64,000 nt of DNA from Whitmania pigra. Its lineage: Eukaryota; Annelida; Clitellata; Hirudinida; Haemopidae. The translations under genes were made by a program, and so were the position numbers. The stretch spans positions 717,501 through 781,500 of the forward strand of contig JAJTWR010000257.1 in the NCBI GenBank assembly GCA_021613335.1, in the 5' to 3' direction. Below are positions 1 through 11,847 of the stretch, in pieces. Positions within the stretch are counted from its first letter, which is position 1, and each line of letters begins with the position of its first letter. The notes beneath the pieces were generated by a model, which made no database searches, was not told the DNA's origin, and saw nothing but the letters and a program-made list of their open reading frames with translations.

Positions 1-107
1 CAGAAAGTAAGTTTTGCATATTCCGATGCCAGCATATTTGAGTTTAAATGTTTTAAAATTTAAATTCCTCATCCTCTCATTCTACATCGTACCGCACCTC
101 TACTTAC

Positions 108-1121
108 CTGACAGCAATCCAATACAGACGTCGAGTCTTTTGACGCTACGATCTATGAAGTGATGGGATGAACCGTTTTTCGGGTGAACTTTTGCAGCAT
201 CGTACGGATAACTGTGCATCCAGCAAGCCCCATCTTGTGCCCAGTCGATGGACGAACAGTCCTTGCTTACCTCGCATAATTCTTTGCATTTTTCAAATGA
301 CACGCTAGGTTTGAACGTGACATTTTCGTCCTCAGCAAATGACTCTTGTGCATCGTACCATCTAGCCCTACAACCTAGAACATTCGGACGTATTTATTAT
401 GTATGTTGTAATTCAAAATTTGTATGTAATTTGTAATTTATAAAATATTTTTTAAATTAATGATTTTGAATTTTTATTGTTTGAGATATTTAATTCGTTT
501 GCAACAGGACTAAGTATTGCTTGTATTCTAATTATTTTATTTAGAAATTTTATTTTTTTATTTTATGAAACAAACTTTTTAATTTTTTATTAAGCACACT
601 TAATAACCCACTTGTCATGCAGACGACATCATAAGGGGAATGAGAACTAGAATTCTTGTAAAACAAAATACTGTCTTGACTCGTCAAATGCTGGAATAAT
701 TCGGCTCCTTTTTTAATTAGTAAAATTTAATAGAAACTTAAACTTGTTTTTGAGTTAACAGCATCCAAAATAACAACTAACCAACGCTGACGTTACTTCT
801 CTTCCAATACCAATTACCATTTCGATTGAAGGCGTTTAGAATGACATTGGAGACGGAATAGTTGTGAATGAATTCAGTAAAGACATCTTTAACTCTCTCG
901 TCTACTAGTTCAACAGGCCAACTGTCGTCTTTAGTTTCACTGCATTTAAACTGAGCTTCTGCTAAATCGGAGACTCTGAATTTCTTCTTTTCAGAAAACA
1001 GACAGAAGGTTTCGTAAGGACCACACCATTCATTTAAACCTTCACGGGCTGCAGACATTTGTAAATAAAATGTAATTGTTGTCAATAATCCAAAAGGTTT
1101 TTCCATTTTTTGTAATAACAC
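108..1121 (-). CDS. Receptor copy A: CTLD-like + PAN-like membrane protein (partial, 3' exons outside window)
   Basis: Three exons are visible: 782-1121 (start at 1121, or at 1106, which aligns with the starts of the other copies), 612-704 and 108-374. The remaining microexon, membrane and tail exons lie left of the window. Exon 1 gives the first half of a C-type-lectin-like fold: Trp-Cys, FCLFS, a helix ending in Cys, the block SWPVEL, an N-glycosylation site in NYSVSN, then WYW. Exon 2 finishes it with PYDVVCM. Exon 3 is a cysteine-rich PAN/apple-like domain with CSSIDW and SSHHFIDRS. This copy has the clearest signal peptide of the array (MEKPFGLLTTITFYL). It is the most divergent left-hand member. 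All junctions are phase 1 and the exon lengths (93 and 267 nt) keep frame. The domain names are by motif likeness, and function is unknown. Confidence 0.75.
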
Positions 1122-1668
1122 GCATATTGTTAAACATCTCGTTTGGCTTTTGGCGGTTTACTAATTCTCGTTAGTTTTTCGTTGCACATTGAAAAACGAA
1201 AAATGAAGGTGGATATTATTTTATACTTTTGTTAAAGGGAGGTTTTTTTTATTAAATATTGTTTAAATGAAAGCTGAAGTAAATTATAAAATAGTCGTGC
1301 TAATTATTGGAGTCATGTTTTGTTTTGTTTTCAAGAATGACATCACAAAAGATTACATTTATTTATTTATTTCAAAATTAAGCGATGATAATTTTTAAAA
1401 AATACAAAGTTTTAAAGTTTAAAGTGTTTTTTTTTAATTAATCAGAGTTTTAAAAAGTTGTGCGATTTTAAATGTAAACGAACGACTGTCTAGTATAGCA
1501 TTTCATATTGAAATGACCTTTTTAAACTAACCCTCTCTCGTCTACTAATACTTTGATTTTATTAACAAATCGTTGATAATTGATTAATAAAATATTATTT
1601 TATAATTATCGATGCTTTAAAAATGGGTCATAATTTACTATTAATTATTAATCAATTAATATTAATTA
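1122..1668. other. Spacer between receptor copies A and B
   Basis: AT-rich spacer holding the upstream region of copy A, including its CRE-like element at 1336-1352, and the 3' untranslated region of copy B. No further coding sequence is seen. Confidence 0.6.
1336..1352 (-). promoter_or_regulatory. CRE-like element upstream of copy A
   Basis: The gene-strand core TGATGTCA lies about 215 bp before the start codon, followed at the same position by the TTTTGTG-type flank seen in other copies. It is one of seven positional equivalents. That it binds a CREB/ATF-type factor is inferred only from likeness to TGACGTCA. Confidence 0.4.
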
Positions 1669-3936
1669 TTAAGCCCGACTAGCAATGGAGCTAGTCGCTC
1701 CATGACTTGGTGTGCTCTTTCCAGCTGAAAATTATTAAATATTTTGTTAACCAACGACCCTTCAAATTTTAAATTTTGAAATGTTCTTGCCCTTCGAAAG
1801 AAATTGTACTTCATTTCCGCGAGCCATCATCAATGCTGACAAAATGCAATCAATTGATTAATTGATAAGGCAAATTAATATTCAATTCAGAAAAATGTTA
1901 AGTTATTAGTAAACTAAGTATAATGTATGTGTCTATTTCTTACATCGTTGGAAATATTCAAATAATTCTAATTTGATTTAAATTCTGAAATAATTAAAAT
2001 ATAAGTGATATCTCAAAATAATTTCCAATAAATCACAAGAAAGATGATCATACAAACTGAGATGAGTCCGAGAATAGCCAAAATGATAAATAGCAGGCCT
2101 ATTAAAAAGGGTTACAGTTAATAATAAAATAAAAAAAATTAAAAAGACGATAATATTAAACATTATTTAAAGTGACTACTAATTTTATTTACTATGTAAT
2201 TTTTTAGTTCATTCTAATAATTCAACATCCCTGATTTGTTTTATCATCCTGGTTATCTCAGCCGTTTTCAGATTTGCATTCTATGCTTGATATGCGAATG
2301 TCGTCACACCAAAGTTTTATAAGTTATATTTTTTTTATTTCAGAATTGTGTCCTAAGTGTCCTCTTTATCATATCAGTAATAAATATAAACTAAATATAA
2401 ATAATATAAAATACATACAGTTTATAAAATATAATATATATATTATTTAATGTAAACATAACATGTATTTATTTCGTTAAAAAACAACTACCATTAATGA
2501 ACTTACTCCAATCAAATGCTGGCTTTTTAGCTGCACAAAAAATATAAAACAATTTATTGTAAATTATTTTGAAACACATTTTTAATTATTAAACACATTA
2601 AACTTATTTACAATTAAACACACTAGTTGATTACGATTATTATTTACACAAGGTATTACACGTGCTGAGTACATTTTGTAAACGTATTTATCTGAGCTTC
2701 ATAAATTTGATAAATCTAATGTATATCATTAATTTAACATACTTAAAGTGAAGGCCTATGTGATTCTTGTATTTGAGTTATTGCCATAAATACATAACAG
2801 TAACGATTTTACGAAGACAACAGCATTTCATTTATCACCATAAATAGGATTCTATCATTATGGCGATTAATGCCAGGATTATTGTGAAATTAAAATATAA
2901 ATAACATTTTAAAAAATTTATTAAAATGTAATCCGTCCATTTACCACCGAAATTTCCAATACAACTTTCAATGTTCTTGTTTGATCGGTTAACGATATGA
3001 TGAGATCCTCTTGAATACCCAACAAGTGTTGAAATATTGTAGGGATATACGTTTTGAATGCAAGGATATAAAAATTTATTCCAGGTCAGCCAGTCTATAG
3101 ATGAACAATTTGGATATTTCTCGCAGTCATCTTTACAGTCGTCTAATGTTGTATAACCTCGCAATCTGTAATTAGGGTCTCTAAGATGAACTTTGTCTAT
3201 ATCTGTCCAATCAGCACGACATTCTGTTACAATTGATTGAATAGAAACACTGTTAAAGGCATTGTTGATTATTAAATTATTATCAAAAAGGTAATTGATC
3301 TAGTTTTTGTTTTTTTTTTTAATTGGAACCACGTGGGATTTTGGTGATAATGAAACATTTGGTCAAAATCATTATAAACATAACATAATGCATGTCGCAA
3401 TATTCTGGAACTCAAACATCAAATTTGTAATGCTATAATAACTGAATAATTATCTTAATTATGTCAAAGTAAACTAAATGAACCTGTAGCGCAGACAATT
3501 TGATAATCAGTAACAGAGCCATTTCTCTTGTAAACTAAGATGTCATCTATGCCTGAGATTTCTCGGATGCTATCAACTTTCATTAAATTATGAACAACGG
3601 AAAATTAATAAAAATTTATTAAATTGTTTAAATCAGCCACTAACCCGATGCACCGCTGCTCCAAAACCAATTATCATCATGCTTTACAGCATTTAGAATG
3701 ACATTAGAAATGGAATAGTTCATAACATATTTTTCTAATACCTCTTTAGTGCCATCGAAATCTAATTCGACGGGCCAACTATTTTCGCTAATTTCTTTGC
3801 ATTTAGCATGAGCTTCCGTCAGAGTTGTGGCTCGGCCTTTGGAGAACAGACAAAATGTTATATAAGGACTACACCAAGCATGGTATACTGAAGTAGTCGG
3901 GTCTGTATAAAACATAGTCGTCATGAAGCCGCCCAT
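1669..3936 (-). CDS. Receptor copy B: CTLD-like + PAN-like type I membrane protein, 277 aa
   Basis: Exons: 3645-3936, 3484-3576, 2945-3223, 2507-2530, 2054-2098, 1791-1835, 1669-1724. They sum to 834 nt, exactly 278 codons with stop, and all introns are phase 1. Residues 1-128 form a C-type-lectin-like domain (Cys22, Cys29, Cys46, WPVEL, NYSISNVILNA, WFWSSG, closing YQIVC with Cys126). Residues 129-221 form a six-cysteine PAN/apple-like domain with several N-glycosylation sites. Eight residues come from the 24-nt microexon. A roughly 20-residue helix (LLFIILAILGLISV then SLMMA) is split between exons 5 and 6. A short tail ends in TSSIASRA. An in-frame stop precedes the first Met. The N-terminus (GGFMTTMFY) is only weakly signal-like. 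Exon 6 ends in a GC donor. Extracellular recognition is inferred from the domains, and no ligand is known. Confidence 0.82.
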
Positions 3937-4757
3937 TTCGTGGTAATGATCATTGGGTTTGGCGTTTCTTTAGCAATTTTAAGTCCTTTTTAATTTATTT
4001 GAATTCATCGGAGTATTATAGTGATTTTATCGCAATTGATGAATGTTTTTATTTTTATAAATATTAACTAATTTAAAATCGTAAAGCTAGTTAAAACCAA
4101 TTAGAGTTTTTTATGGTACTTATGATCGTTAACAAGATGCTCATTTCATGGTAATGAAGTTCTTTTTAGTGATTGCAAGTCTTTTTGAAATTCTTTGAAG
4201 AACTTGGAAAATTAGTTGTAAACATTCAACTGCGCATAAAATATTTAGATTTACAAAAATATTAATTAATTTAATGCCACAAAGCAATTTAAAACAAGTG
4301 TTTTCTATGGCTTGGCCATTGGTGTTTTTATTAATATTTACATTTGTTTTTGCGAATGATGTCACAAAAGATCAATAGATTTTGCGAATAAATAATGAAT
4401 CAATAAATAATTATTGAAATGGCACAGGTATAACATGCCCGATTGAGCTGACCTATTTATACATATTTCTTTTCGTCTGTCCACTAATCATTGGATGTTA
4501 TTAAGAAATTATTGAAATTATATTAATATAATATTATTTTACCACGTTTACAAAAATTAATTCATTGTGGATAAAATAAATGACAAGTTGTTTTGATTTA
4601 TAATTAGGAAGCTGGAAGTTGAATTTACAAATGTCAATGAGCGGCTATTAATCGTTAATTAATAATTAATGTTTTTGAAGTTCTGCATGATATTATAGTT
4701 GATAATGTTGTTTTGATTGATATCGTCCTCAAATTGTACCGACATCCAACAGCTGGA
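3937..4757. other. Spacer between copies B and C, with duplicated 5' leader
   Basis: Holds the 5' leader of copy B and, from about 4141, a degraded second copy of that leader (CATTTCATGGTAATGA against CATTTCGTGGTAATGA at 3934). This pushes the CRE-like element out to 4355-4371. The rest is the 3' flank of copy C. No coding sequence is seen; the short reading frame at 4141-4365 is part of the duplicated leader. Confidence 0.5.
4355..4371 (-). promoter_or_regulatory. CRE-like element upstream of copy B
   Basis: Same element as upstream of the other copies (gene-strand TGACATCATT after a TTTTGTG-type flank). It lies about 420 bp from the start codon because the leader is duplicated. Confidence 0.4.
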
Positions 4758-7460
4758 TTACATACTTGTTCTACGACTTCTAACGTTCCTTGGAGCTGAA
4801 AATAAAAAATAAAAAATTAGGAAGTTTTTGAAGTTTGAATAATGTTATGAGGTTGTTATGATTGATATCGTCATCAAATCATACTTGTTACAGGAGTTGT
4901 TGCGGTACTTGGAGCTGAAAATTTAAAAATATGAAATTATGAAAATATACCTTACTAATCATTCTAATTTGTGTGACAAAAAGAATTTTGCAATTTTCTT
5001 GCCTATCGTACGAAATTGTTGACTATCTTCGTAAGCCGTCAATACTGACAAAATATAATCAATTGATTAAGTAAAATAAGATTCAATTTAGGAAAATTTT
5101 AATGTATATATTTCCTTGTTAGAAAATTTAAATATTTTAAATTTCATTTCAATTTCTAAATATTTAAGCGAAAACAATATTTTTAAATTTCCAAATAAGC
5201 ACAAGAAACAAGATCATACAAACGATAAACGAGATTATAAGGAATCCGAGGAAAATCAAAGTGATGAATAAAATACCTATTGAAATATCAATACATCTGC
5301 TATAAACTATTTGTAATGGATTTCAAATAGATAATAATACAAAATAAAGAAAAAGTGGATAACATTAAATTTAGAAAAACTACAGAAAACAATCTTAAAA
5401 ATTCTTAAAAATATCTTTCTATACTTCGAGTGCTTTCTCATATTTTAGTCCATCCTAATAATTCAATTTTCTAATTTTTTATCGTCCTGATTATCTGATC
5501 CATTTTCAGATGGGAATTTTATACCTGATATTACTCCATTGACAGTCTTACCAATTATTTTAGAATTTTAAAATTGCAAGAGCTTTTTAACATATTATTA
5601 TTAAACTTATACATATACATTATATATTTATTTTATTATAAAACAACTCGCAATAATGAGCTCACTCCAACCAAATATTGGCTTGTTACCTGAAGAAAAA
5701 ATATTCAATTATTTTCAAATAGAGTATTTGCTGCAATGGCATTACTATTGCGATAAACAATTAATTGTAAATCATTTTGAAACCTACATTAAATTTTAAA
5801 AATTATATATACTATGCTTAATTATCGTTGTGCAATTCCGTTTTTTTCATGAAATTTGGAAGAAATATATAGCTGAGCATCATAAATTTGTTCAATATAA
5901 TTCATTGAAATGTATACCGTCAATTTACCCTCATAATTTCCAATACATCCTTCAATGTTTTTGTTTGATCTGTTAACGATATGATGAGATCCTCTTCCAT
6001 AATCAATCATCTTTGAAATATCATACGGATAAAAGTTTAGCATGCAACCAACGGGACGAAGGATATTAACAGGTTCCCAGTCGACTGACGAACATTCGGG
6101 AACTATCTCGCAATGACTTTTGCAACCATCTAATGTCGGAGTTTCTTGCAGTCTTCCACCAGTTCCACTAAGATGAACTTTATTAATATCTTTCCATCGA
6201 CCATGGCATTCTGTTGCAATTGATTGAATAGAAATAAACTATTTTTGTTGTTAATTGGACAAAGGCTTTTGTTGAAAAATATGGTCGAAAGCGTTGTCAA
6301 AATAAATTGCACGTCGCAAAATTCGTTCTAATCTGGAAATCAAACTTAAACTTTTTAATGTTGTAATAACTACTTGAATATAACTCATCAACAAAAGTAA
6401 CCTGTAACACAGACAATTTCATAAGCAGAATCAGAGTCGCTTCTGCTGTAGACCAAGATGTCGTTTACTTTTGAGATTTCAGGAATGCCATCAATTTGTA
6501 CTGAAATATAAACAATGAGAAAACAATATGACATTTTAGAATTGTTTAAACGTTGTCGTTTACTTTTGAGTTTATAATTTAGCTTATAATTTTCTAAGCA
6601 ATTTATTAACTCTTCGACAAATACATAGTCTTCAAACTGCCCTATTTATGTTCTCTTATAATAAGAATGCCCTTCCAGATAAATTTGTAGGTCTTATGTC
6701 TGAAAGTGTCAACTATACTAAACCTTCACACTCCCTCCGTCATACCCATGAATATAGTCCATCTTTTGCCAAAACCACCCTCAAGCTCATTTCAATAACA
6801 TGTTACGGACCTAGACTATACAACACCATTCCTTCATCTATCAAAAATCATACACAGACTGGACCATTCATGCTATTATATTTATTATTTAAATTGTCCT
6901 ACAAATTGTACTTAGTTCGTGGTATTCTTGATTAACTGTTTATTTGACGGGTTTATTATTCGTTTTCTTAACTAATTGATATTTCAAGGTCAGCTTGCTA
7001 GCGGAAGCTTGCGTTTCCTTAAAGCTGATTCATGAGTTCTTTATTAATCCGTATATTGGTGTCTCTTTTGTTTCATTTGTTTTCTTCATTTTGATGATTA
7101 ATAAAATTGTTCAAAAAAAAACAAAAAGAAAATAATATGACATTTTAAAATTGTTTAAACCAGCCACTAACTTTCTTTTCCACTGCTCCAAAACCAATCA
7201 TTATCATCCTTTATTGCGTTTAGAATGACGTTGGAGATGGAGTAGTTCTTAATATATTCATCAAACACTTCTTTAATGCCTATGAGATCTAGTTCGACGG
7301 GCCAACTGTCTTTTTTAATTTTATTGCATTTAGCATGAGCTTCTGTCAAATTAGTGGCGCGGCCTTCAGAGAACAGACAAAATGATGCATAAGGACTGCA
7401 CCAAGCATGGTATTCTTCAATCGGTTCTACGTAAAATATAATCGTCACCAAGCCCCCCAT
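4758..7460 (-). CDS. Receptor copy C: CTLD-like + PAN-like type I membrane protein, 277 aa
   Basis: Exons: 7172-7460, 6402-6500, 5929-6210, 5666-5689, 5220-5276, 5003-5044, then either of two last exons, 4874-4914 (834 nt in total) or 4758-4795. The plan is as in copy B: lectin-like exons 1-2 (FCLFSEGRATNLTEAHAKC, WFWSSG, YEIVC), a PAN-like exon 3 (CKSHC, CSSVDWEP, GSHHIVNRS), the microexon (GKQPIFGW), a membrane helix with core FLGFLIISFIV, and a short tail. Intron 6 begins with GC rather than GT. Intron 1 is enlarged by a LINE fragment that its sister copy E lacks. The two tandem last exons both follow good acceptors and give different C-termini (both contain TSM). It is the duplicate partner of copy E. 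Confidence 0.82.
6604..7127 (+). mobile_element. 5'-truncated LINE (non-LTR) fragment in intron 1 of copy C
   Basis: A 95-residue frame at 6648-6935 matches the C-terminal end of Jockey/CR1-like reverse transcriptases: the HTHEYSPS block, then KLISITCYGPRLYNTIPSSIK. It is followed by a 3' region and an A-rich tail near 7110-7125. The same tail motif recurs in the second fragment near 11.5 kb. It lies antisense to the host gene. Copy E joins the flanking bases directly, so the insertion borders are visible by comparison. Confidence 0.65.
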
Positions 7461-7693
7461 TTCGTGGCAATGATCTTCGAGTTTGATACTTCTTTAGCGA
7501 TTTTAGGACTTATTGAATTTCTTTGAACAAATCGGAAATTTAGTTGTCGTCGCATTTAAATTCGACTTATTCAAAATTCAGAATATCCGTATCTCTGCAA
7601 ATATTAACTAGTTTAATCATAAATCAAATGAAAATCAGTGTTTCTTATTGGTTGGTTATTAGTGTTTTCATAAAAATCTACATTTGTTTTGCG

Positions 7694-7710
7694 AATGATG
7701 TCACAACAGA
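7694..7710 (-). promoter_or_regulatory. CRE-like element upstream of copy C
   Basis: Gene-strand TCTGTTGTGACATCATT, about 235 bp from the start codon, identical to the element of copy E. Confidence 0.4.
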
Positions 7711-8383
7711 TCAATAAATTTTTGATAATAATTTATTTTTGTTCATTCGATTTTAATTAGTACTTGATTTAGCTATTCATTTTACTACAAATTGTTTTTA
7801 AATATTATGATAAAATAACATCGCGTATTGATAATATTTGTTCAGTATAACATATATTCTCTTTAGGAGACTAATTAATTAAATGAAATTTTTTTTTATA
7901 TCTACAGTGCTATTAGTGTGAGTTGAAACAGCTGCAATTGCTTTACCACATCCGACCCACCCTCAGAAATTTTGGGCCCCTATCGCAATCCTATCTGGTA
8001 ATGGAACAGCAAAACGGTCCTTAAAATGAGGACGGATCCTAAAAATTGCTGACCATTGCACATTTGAACCTACCTTGACAATCGGTTCTCGCTTGCTAGC
8101 CAAACAAGCAATTGCCTAGGATGGATGGTGTTATAAGTTCAATCCAAGAAAGAGCGATCATTAAGAGTTTTATCCAATTTTGTAACTCGATGTCACAGAA
8201 GGACTTTCTTGGTAGACTTACGCCAACAATACGATACATCGTAATCAATAATCTCAATTAAATTATTAATTAAGTTATAAAAAAACTAAATTATATTGAT
8301 GCAATTCCTAACAATCATTGACCCATCTTGAATTGAAACAAAATTGTGCTTGACTCCTGCAATGTGCCATTGATTGTCTAATT

Positions 8384-8389
8384 TTTATT
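8384..8389 (-). terminator. Poly(A) signal of copy D
   Basis: AATAAA on the gene strand about 175 nt after the stop, inside a block that recurs at the 3' end of neighbouring copies. Confidence 0.4.
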
Positions 8390-8562
8390 GAATTGTGAAT
8401 TTATGGCAATAAACAATTAAATAAATAAATATATATATATTAATTAAGAAATAATATTTGTTGTTGATAAGAGTTGGTTTATTATAATCTGGGTTTTTCT
8501 TAGATGCTTTTCAAAATATCCAATGACAACGCTCGTTTATGATGTTTCAGTTGATAAGGTCT

Positions 8563-10656
8563 TCAGATAATACTTGATTCTTGACTAATTGAAGTCCTTC
8601 CTTCTGAAAATTTAAGAAATATATTTTCTTATTTAACGAACCTACAAATGCCTATGGCGTTAACAATTTTCCTACTCATCGAGAGGAATTGTACTCCTTC
8701 TTCGAGATTCATCATTAACACTAGCAAAAGTATTAAAATATTAAAATACATTCAATTGAATGAAAAAATTAAAATTCGATTTTGAAATATGTTAATATAA
8801 GCATTTTTTATGTACCTGGAATTGTTTACATATTTTTATTTACATTACAATTCAAAATATTTCAGACAAAGTAATATTTTATTTATAATTCTTAATAAAT
8901 GCTTTAGAAACATGGTCGAAATACATACAAACACAGATGAGTATCGCTATTCCGAGAAGTGCCAAAAGGATGAATAACATACCTATAAATTATCAATATA
9001 TCAATATTCTATTAATTTTTCGTAAAGGGGTCAGAAGTATTAATGATAATAATGTTAATTATGTTAATAATAAAAACAATGTAAAATAGTATTAAATGCA
9101 GAATATAGAAAATATTAATATTTACTGGTCTCTCAACACATTACATATCTATTGCATAACCTTCTTAAATTACAAACACATTTAAGGAATTGACTCATGA
9201 AATTAAAAAAAAAGTTATTTTTAAATTTTGAATTTTTATTTATTTATTTACAAATTTATTTTATCGTAAAATATTCGCAATGATGAGCTCACTCCAATCA
9301 AATGTAGGCTTTTTACAAGTAAAATAAAAAAATAAATTTATTTCAAAGTTTTCTGAAATTAACATTATTTTGAATTAAACGTTTAATTTTACATAATTTT
9401 GAAACATTTATTAAATCAGTATGCTTAATTGTTATTGAGTAATTCCTTTTACGATGAAATTCGGAAAGGCTTTACAAATCTTTTAAAGGTTAAATGTTCC
9501 TTTTATATAAGACATTGATTTCAAACATAACTATGTCAATTTTACGAAGAAGCGGCATTTCATCTATCATCCCAAATAAAGATCCACTCTTTGATTAATG
9601 CCCACATTACAGTGCCCGAATTAAATTAGAATCTATTTTTTTAAACAAAGTTCATTGAAATGTAATCCGTCCATTTACCGACGTAATCTGCAATGCACGA
9701 TTGAATAGTCTTGCTTGATCGGTCAATGACATGATGAGAACCTCTGAAATACTCATATCGTTTTGAAATATCGTAAGGATAAAAGTTCTCTTTGCAGCCA
9801 TAGATAAACATGATAGATCTAGGTTCAAAGTCAACTGATGAACAGTTGGGAAACCTCTCACAGTCTCGTTTGCAATCTTCTAATAACCCCAAATCTCGAT
9901 ATCTGAAATCAGTATCCCGAAGGTGAACTTTATCTACATCGGTCCAATCAGCACGACAATCTGTTGCAATTGATTTAATAAAGAACTGTACAATTGTTTA
10001 TTAATAAATTTTTATTAAAATAGTTGCTGTAGATTTTGTTGTTAATTGAACATACGTGAGGTTTTGTTGGTAATAAAGCATTTGGTCAAAAACATTAACA
10101 TGATATATTGCATGTCGCAATGTTATTTGAATTCTGGATCTCGAACTTAAATTTCTTAAGCTTAAATATTTGAATATTTACTTAAACATCAGGAATTCAA
10201 CAAAAATAACCTGTAGCACAGACAACTGCGTAATCAGAAACAGACTCATTTCTGTTGAAGACCAAGTTGTCGTCTCCTTTTGAGATGTAATAATAATCCA
10301 TATGCACTAAAGAATAAGCAATTGAAAGTTAGTATTAATTTGTAAAATCTTACAAATCAACCACTAACGCCATTTTCCACTGCTCCACAACCAAATGTCA
10401 CCATACTTTACAGCATTTAGAATGACATTAGAAATGGAATAGTTCTTAATATATTCTTTTAAAATTTTTTACTGCCTTCTAAATCTAGTTCGATGGGGAA
10501 ACTGTGTTCGTTAATTTCGTTGCATTTGGCATGAGCTTCTGTCAAATTAGTGGCGCGGCCTTCAGAGAACAGACAAAATGTTGTATAATGACTACACCAA
10601 GCATGGTATACTTCAGTCGGCTCTATGTAAAACATCATCGTCATGAAGCCGCCCAT
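8563..10656 (-). pseudogene. Receptor copy D: CTLD-like + PAN-like membrane protein, probably inactivated
   Basis: Exon equivalents: 10369-10656, 10211-10306, 9679-9960, 9293-9316, 8929-8982, 8676-8720, 8563-8603. Exon 1 is 288 nt where the plan needs 289. One base is missing near 10,460-10,470, so the frame stops after SKKF, and the rest of the domain (NYSISNVILNA, WLWSSG) continues in another frame. The microexon's acceptor AG is also gone: the two bases before it read TT on the gene strand. The next AG inside the exon gives an immediate stop. All other exons keep frame. SFPIEL replaces the usual SWPVEL. Two independent lesions argue against a single sequencing error. It pairs with copy F. 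Confidence 0.75.
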
Positions 10657-10846
10657 TTCGTGGTAATGATCTTTGAGTTTGGCGCTTCTTTCGCTTTTTA
10701 AGATCTTTTAAACTAAATGGAAATGTGGTATTTGCAATCGTACAAATATTAACTAGTTTGTAAATATAAAGCAAATTAAATTGCGTCTAGTACCCTTGCG
10801 GCTTGATTGTTATTGTTTTTGCTTATATTCACATTTATTTTTTGCA

Positions 10847-10863
10847 ATTGATGTCACAACAGA
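10847..10863 (-). promoter_or_regulatory. CRE-like element upstream of copy D
   Basis: Gene-strand TCTGTTGTGACATCAAT, about 190 bp from the start. Element and flank (GAGCGAAAGATTTTG) match copy F. Confidence 0.4.
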
Positions 10864-11009
10864 GCGAAAGATTTTGTGTTCCAATAATTAATGTTGTGGT
10901 CATTTTATTTTAATTACCAATAGCTGAAACTGAAACTTCCAAGAAAGCATTTTAAAATTTAAAAAAAATAAAAAATTTCAATACTTTGGTTTACATTGTT
11001 CTCGTTTGT

Positions 11010-11600
11010 TAAATGGACAATGAATTGAATTTGACTGTTATTGACTGTGTTCCTCAGGACTCCATTCTGGGTCTTCTTTTATTCCTTATTTATATTAATA
11101 ATTTTCAGTGTTCTTCGTGTTTATTATTTATTTATTTATTGCCCTTTTTATGTTTTCGTATGATTTCAATTCAAGCGATAACTACAACAATCTTTCACAT
11201 TTTCCACTTAATACACATGAATGTAGTCTTTGTTTGTCTAAGCCCACTCTCAAATTATTCTCAATTCAATGTTATGGCCCAAGACCTTACTCCTCCATAC
11301 CTTCATCTATCAAAGATCTAATGCAGTTAAACACATGCCATTTCGAATTACATTATTTATTATTCAAAATTTTGTGTAAACAATATTATAAAAAATATAC
11401 AAATATATAAAAATATAATGAGTGGAATTGTATAGCTAATTGTATGATTTTGTATATAGAAACTTTTAGGGTCAACCCGATAGCTGAAGCGTGTGCTTCC
11501 TTAAGGCTGGCTATTTGGGTTTATTTGAATTTGTTTAGTAATTTTGTTTTTAGTTTTTTCTGTAAATATATATATATAACGGCTTGCTTGTTTGATTCTA
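11010..11600 (+). mobile_element. Decayed LINE (non-LTR) reverse transcriptase relic
   Basis: The frame at 11,013 carries VPQDSILGLLLFLIYINNF, a worn form of the reverse-transcriptase motif VPQGSILGPLLFLIYIND. About 110 bp on, an overlapping frame gives the C-terminal block THECSLC, then CYGPRPYSSIPSSIK. The middle of the enzyme is deleted. A 3' segment near 11,470-11,520 resembles that of the fragment in copy C. Confidence 0.7.
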
Positions 11601-11847
11601 CAAACTCATAAATCACTTTAAAAAAATAAAAAATAAAATTTTGTCTGACTCATGCAATGCTGCGCCATTGATAATCTAATATTAATTCATTTCCGAATTA
11701 ATGGAAATTGAAAATAAATTTAAAATAATAATTAAGAAATAACATTTATTGACGGTATTGTTGGTTTATTGTAATCTGGGTTTGTCTGGGATTTTTCAAA
11801 ATGTTCACTGGCAACACTGCCTTAGGATGTTTCAGTTGACATCGTCC

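Larger units (their letters stand above)
7461..8562. other. Spacer between copies C and D, duplicated at 13,902-15,020
   Basis: Contains the leader and CRE-like element of copy C. A block at about 7,910-8,270 (with AATTTTGGGCCCCTA) is nearly repeated at about 14,360-14,710. The 3' untranslated region of copy D follows, with a gene-strand AATAAA at 8384-8389 about 175 nt past its stop. No reading frame of note. Confidence 0.55.
10657..11847. other. Spacer between copies D and E
   Basis: Holds the leader and CRE-like element of copy D, a LINE relic (about 11,010-11,600), and the 3' flank of copy E. Confidence 0.5.

Noticed and set aside
1978..2163. Separate small membrane protein of 61 residues
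   Set aside because: It overlaps the transmembrane exon of copy B in the wrong frame. The correct frame splices into copy B.
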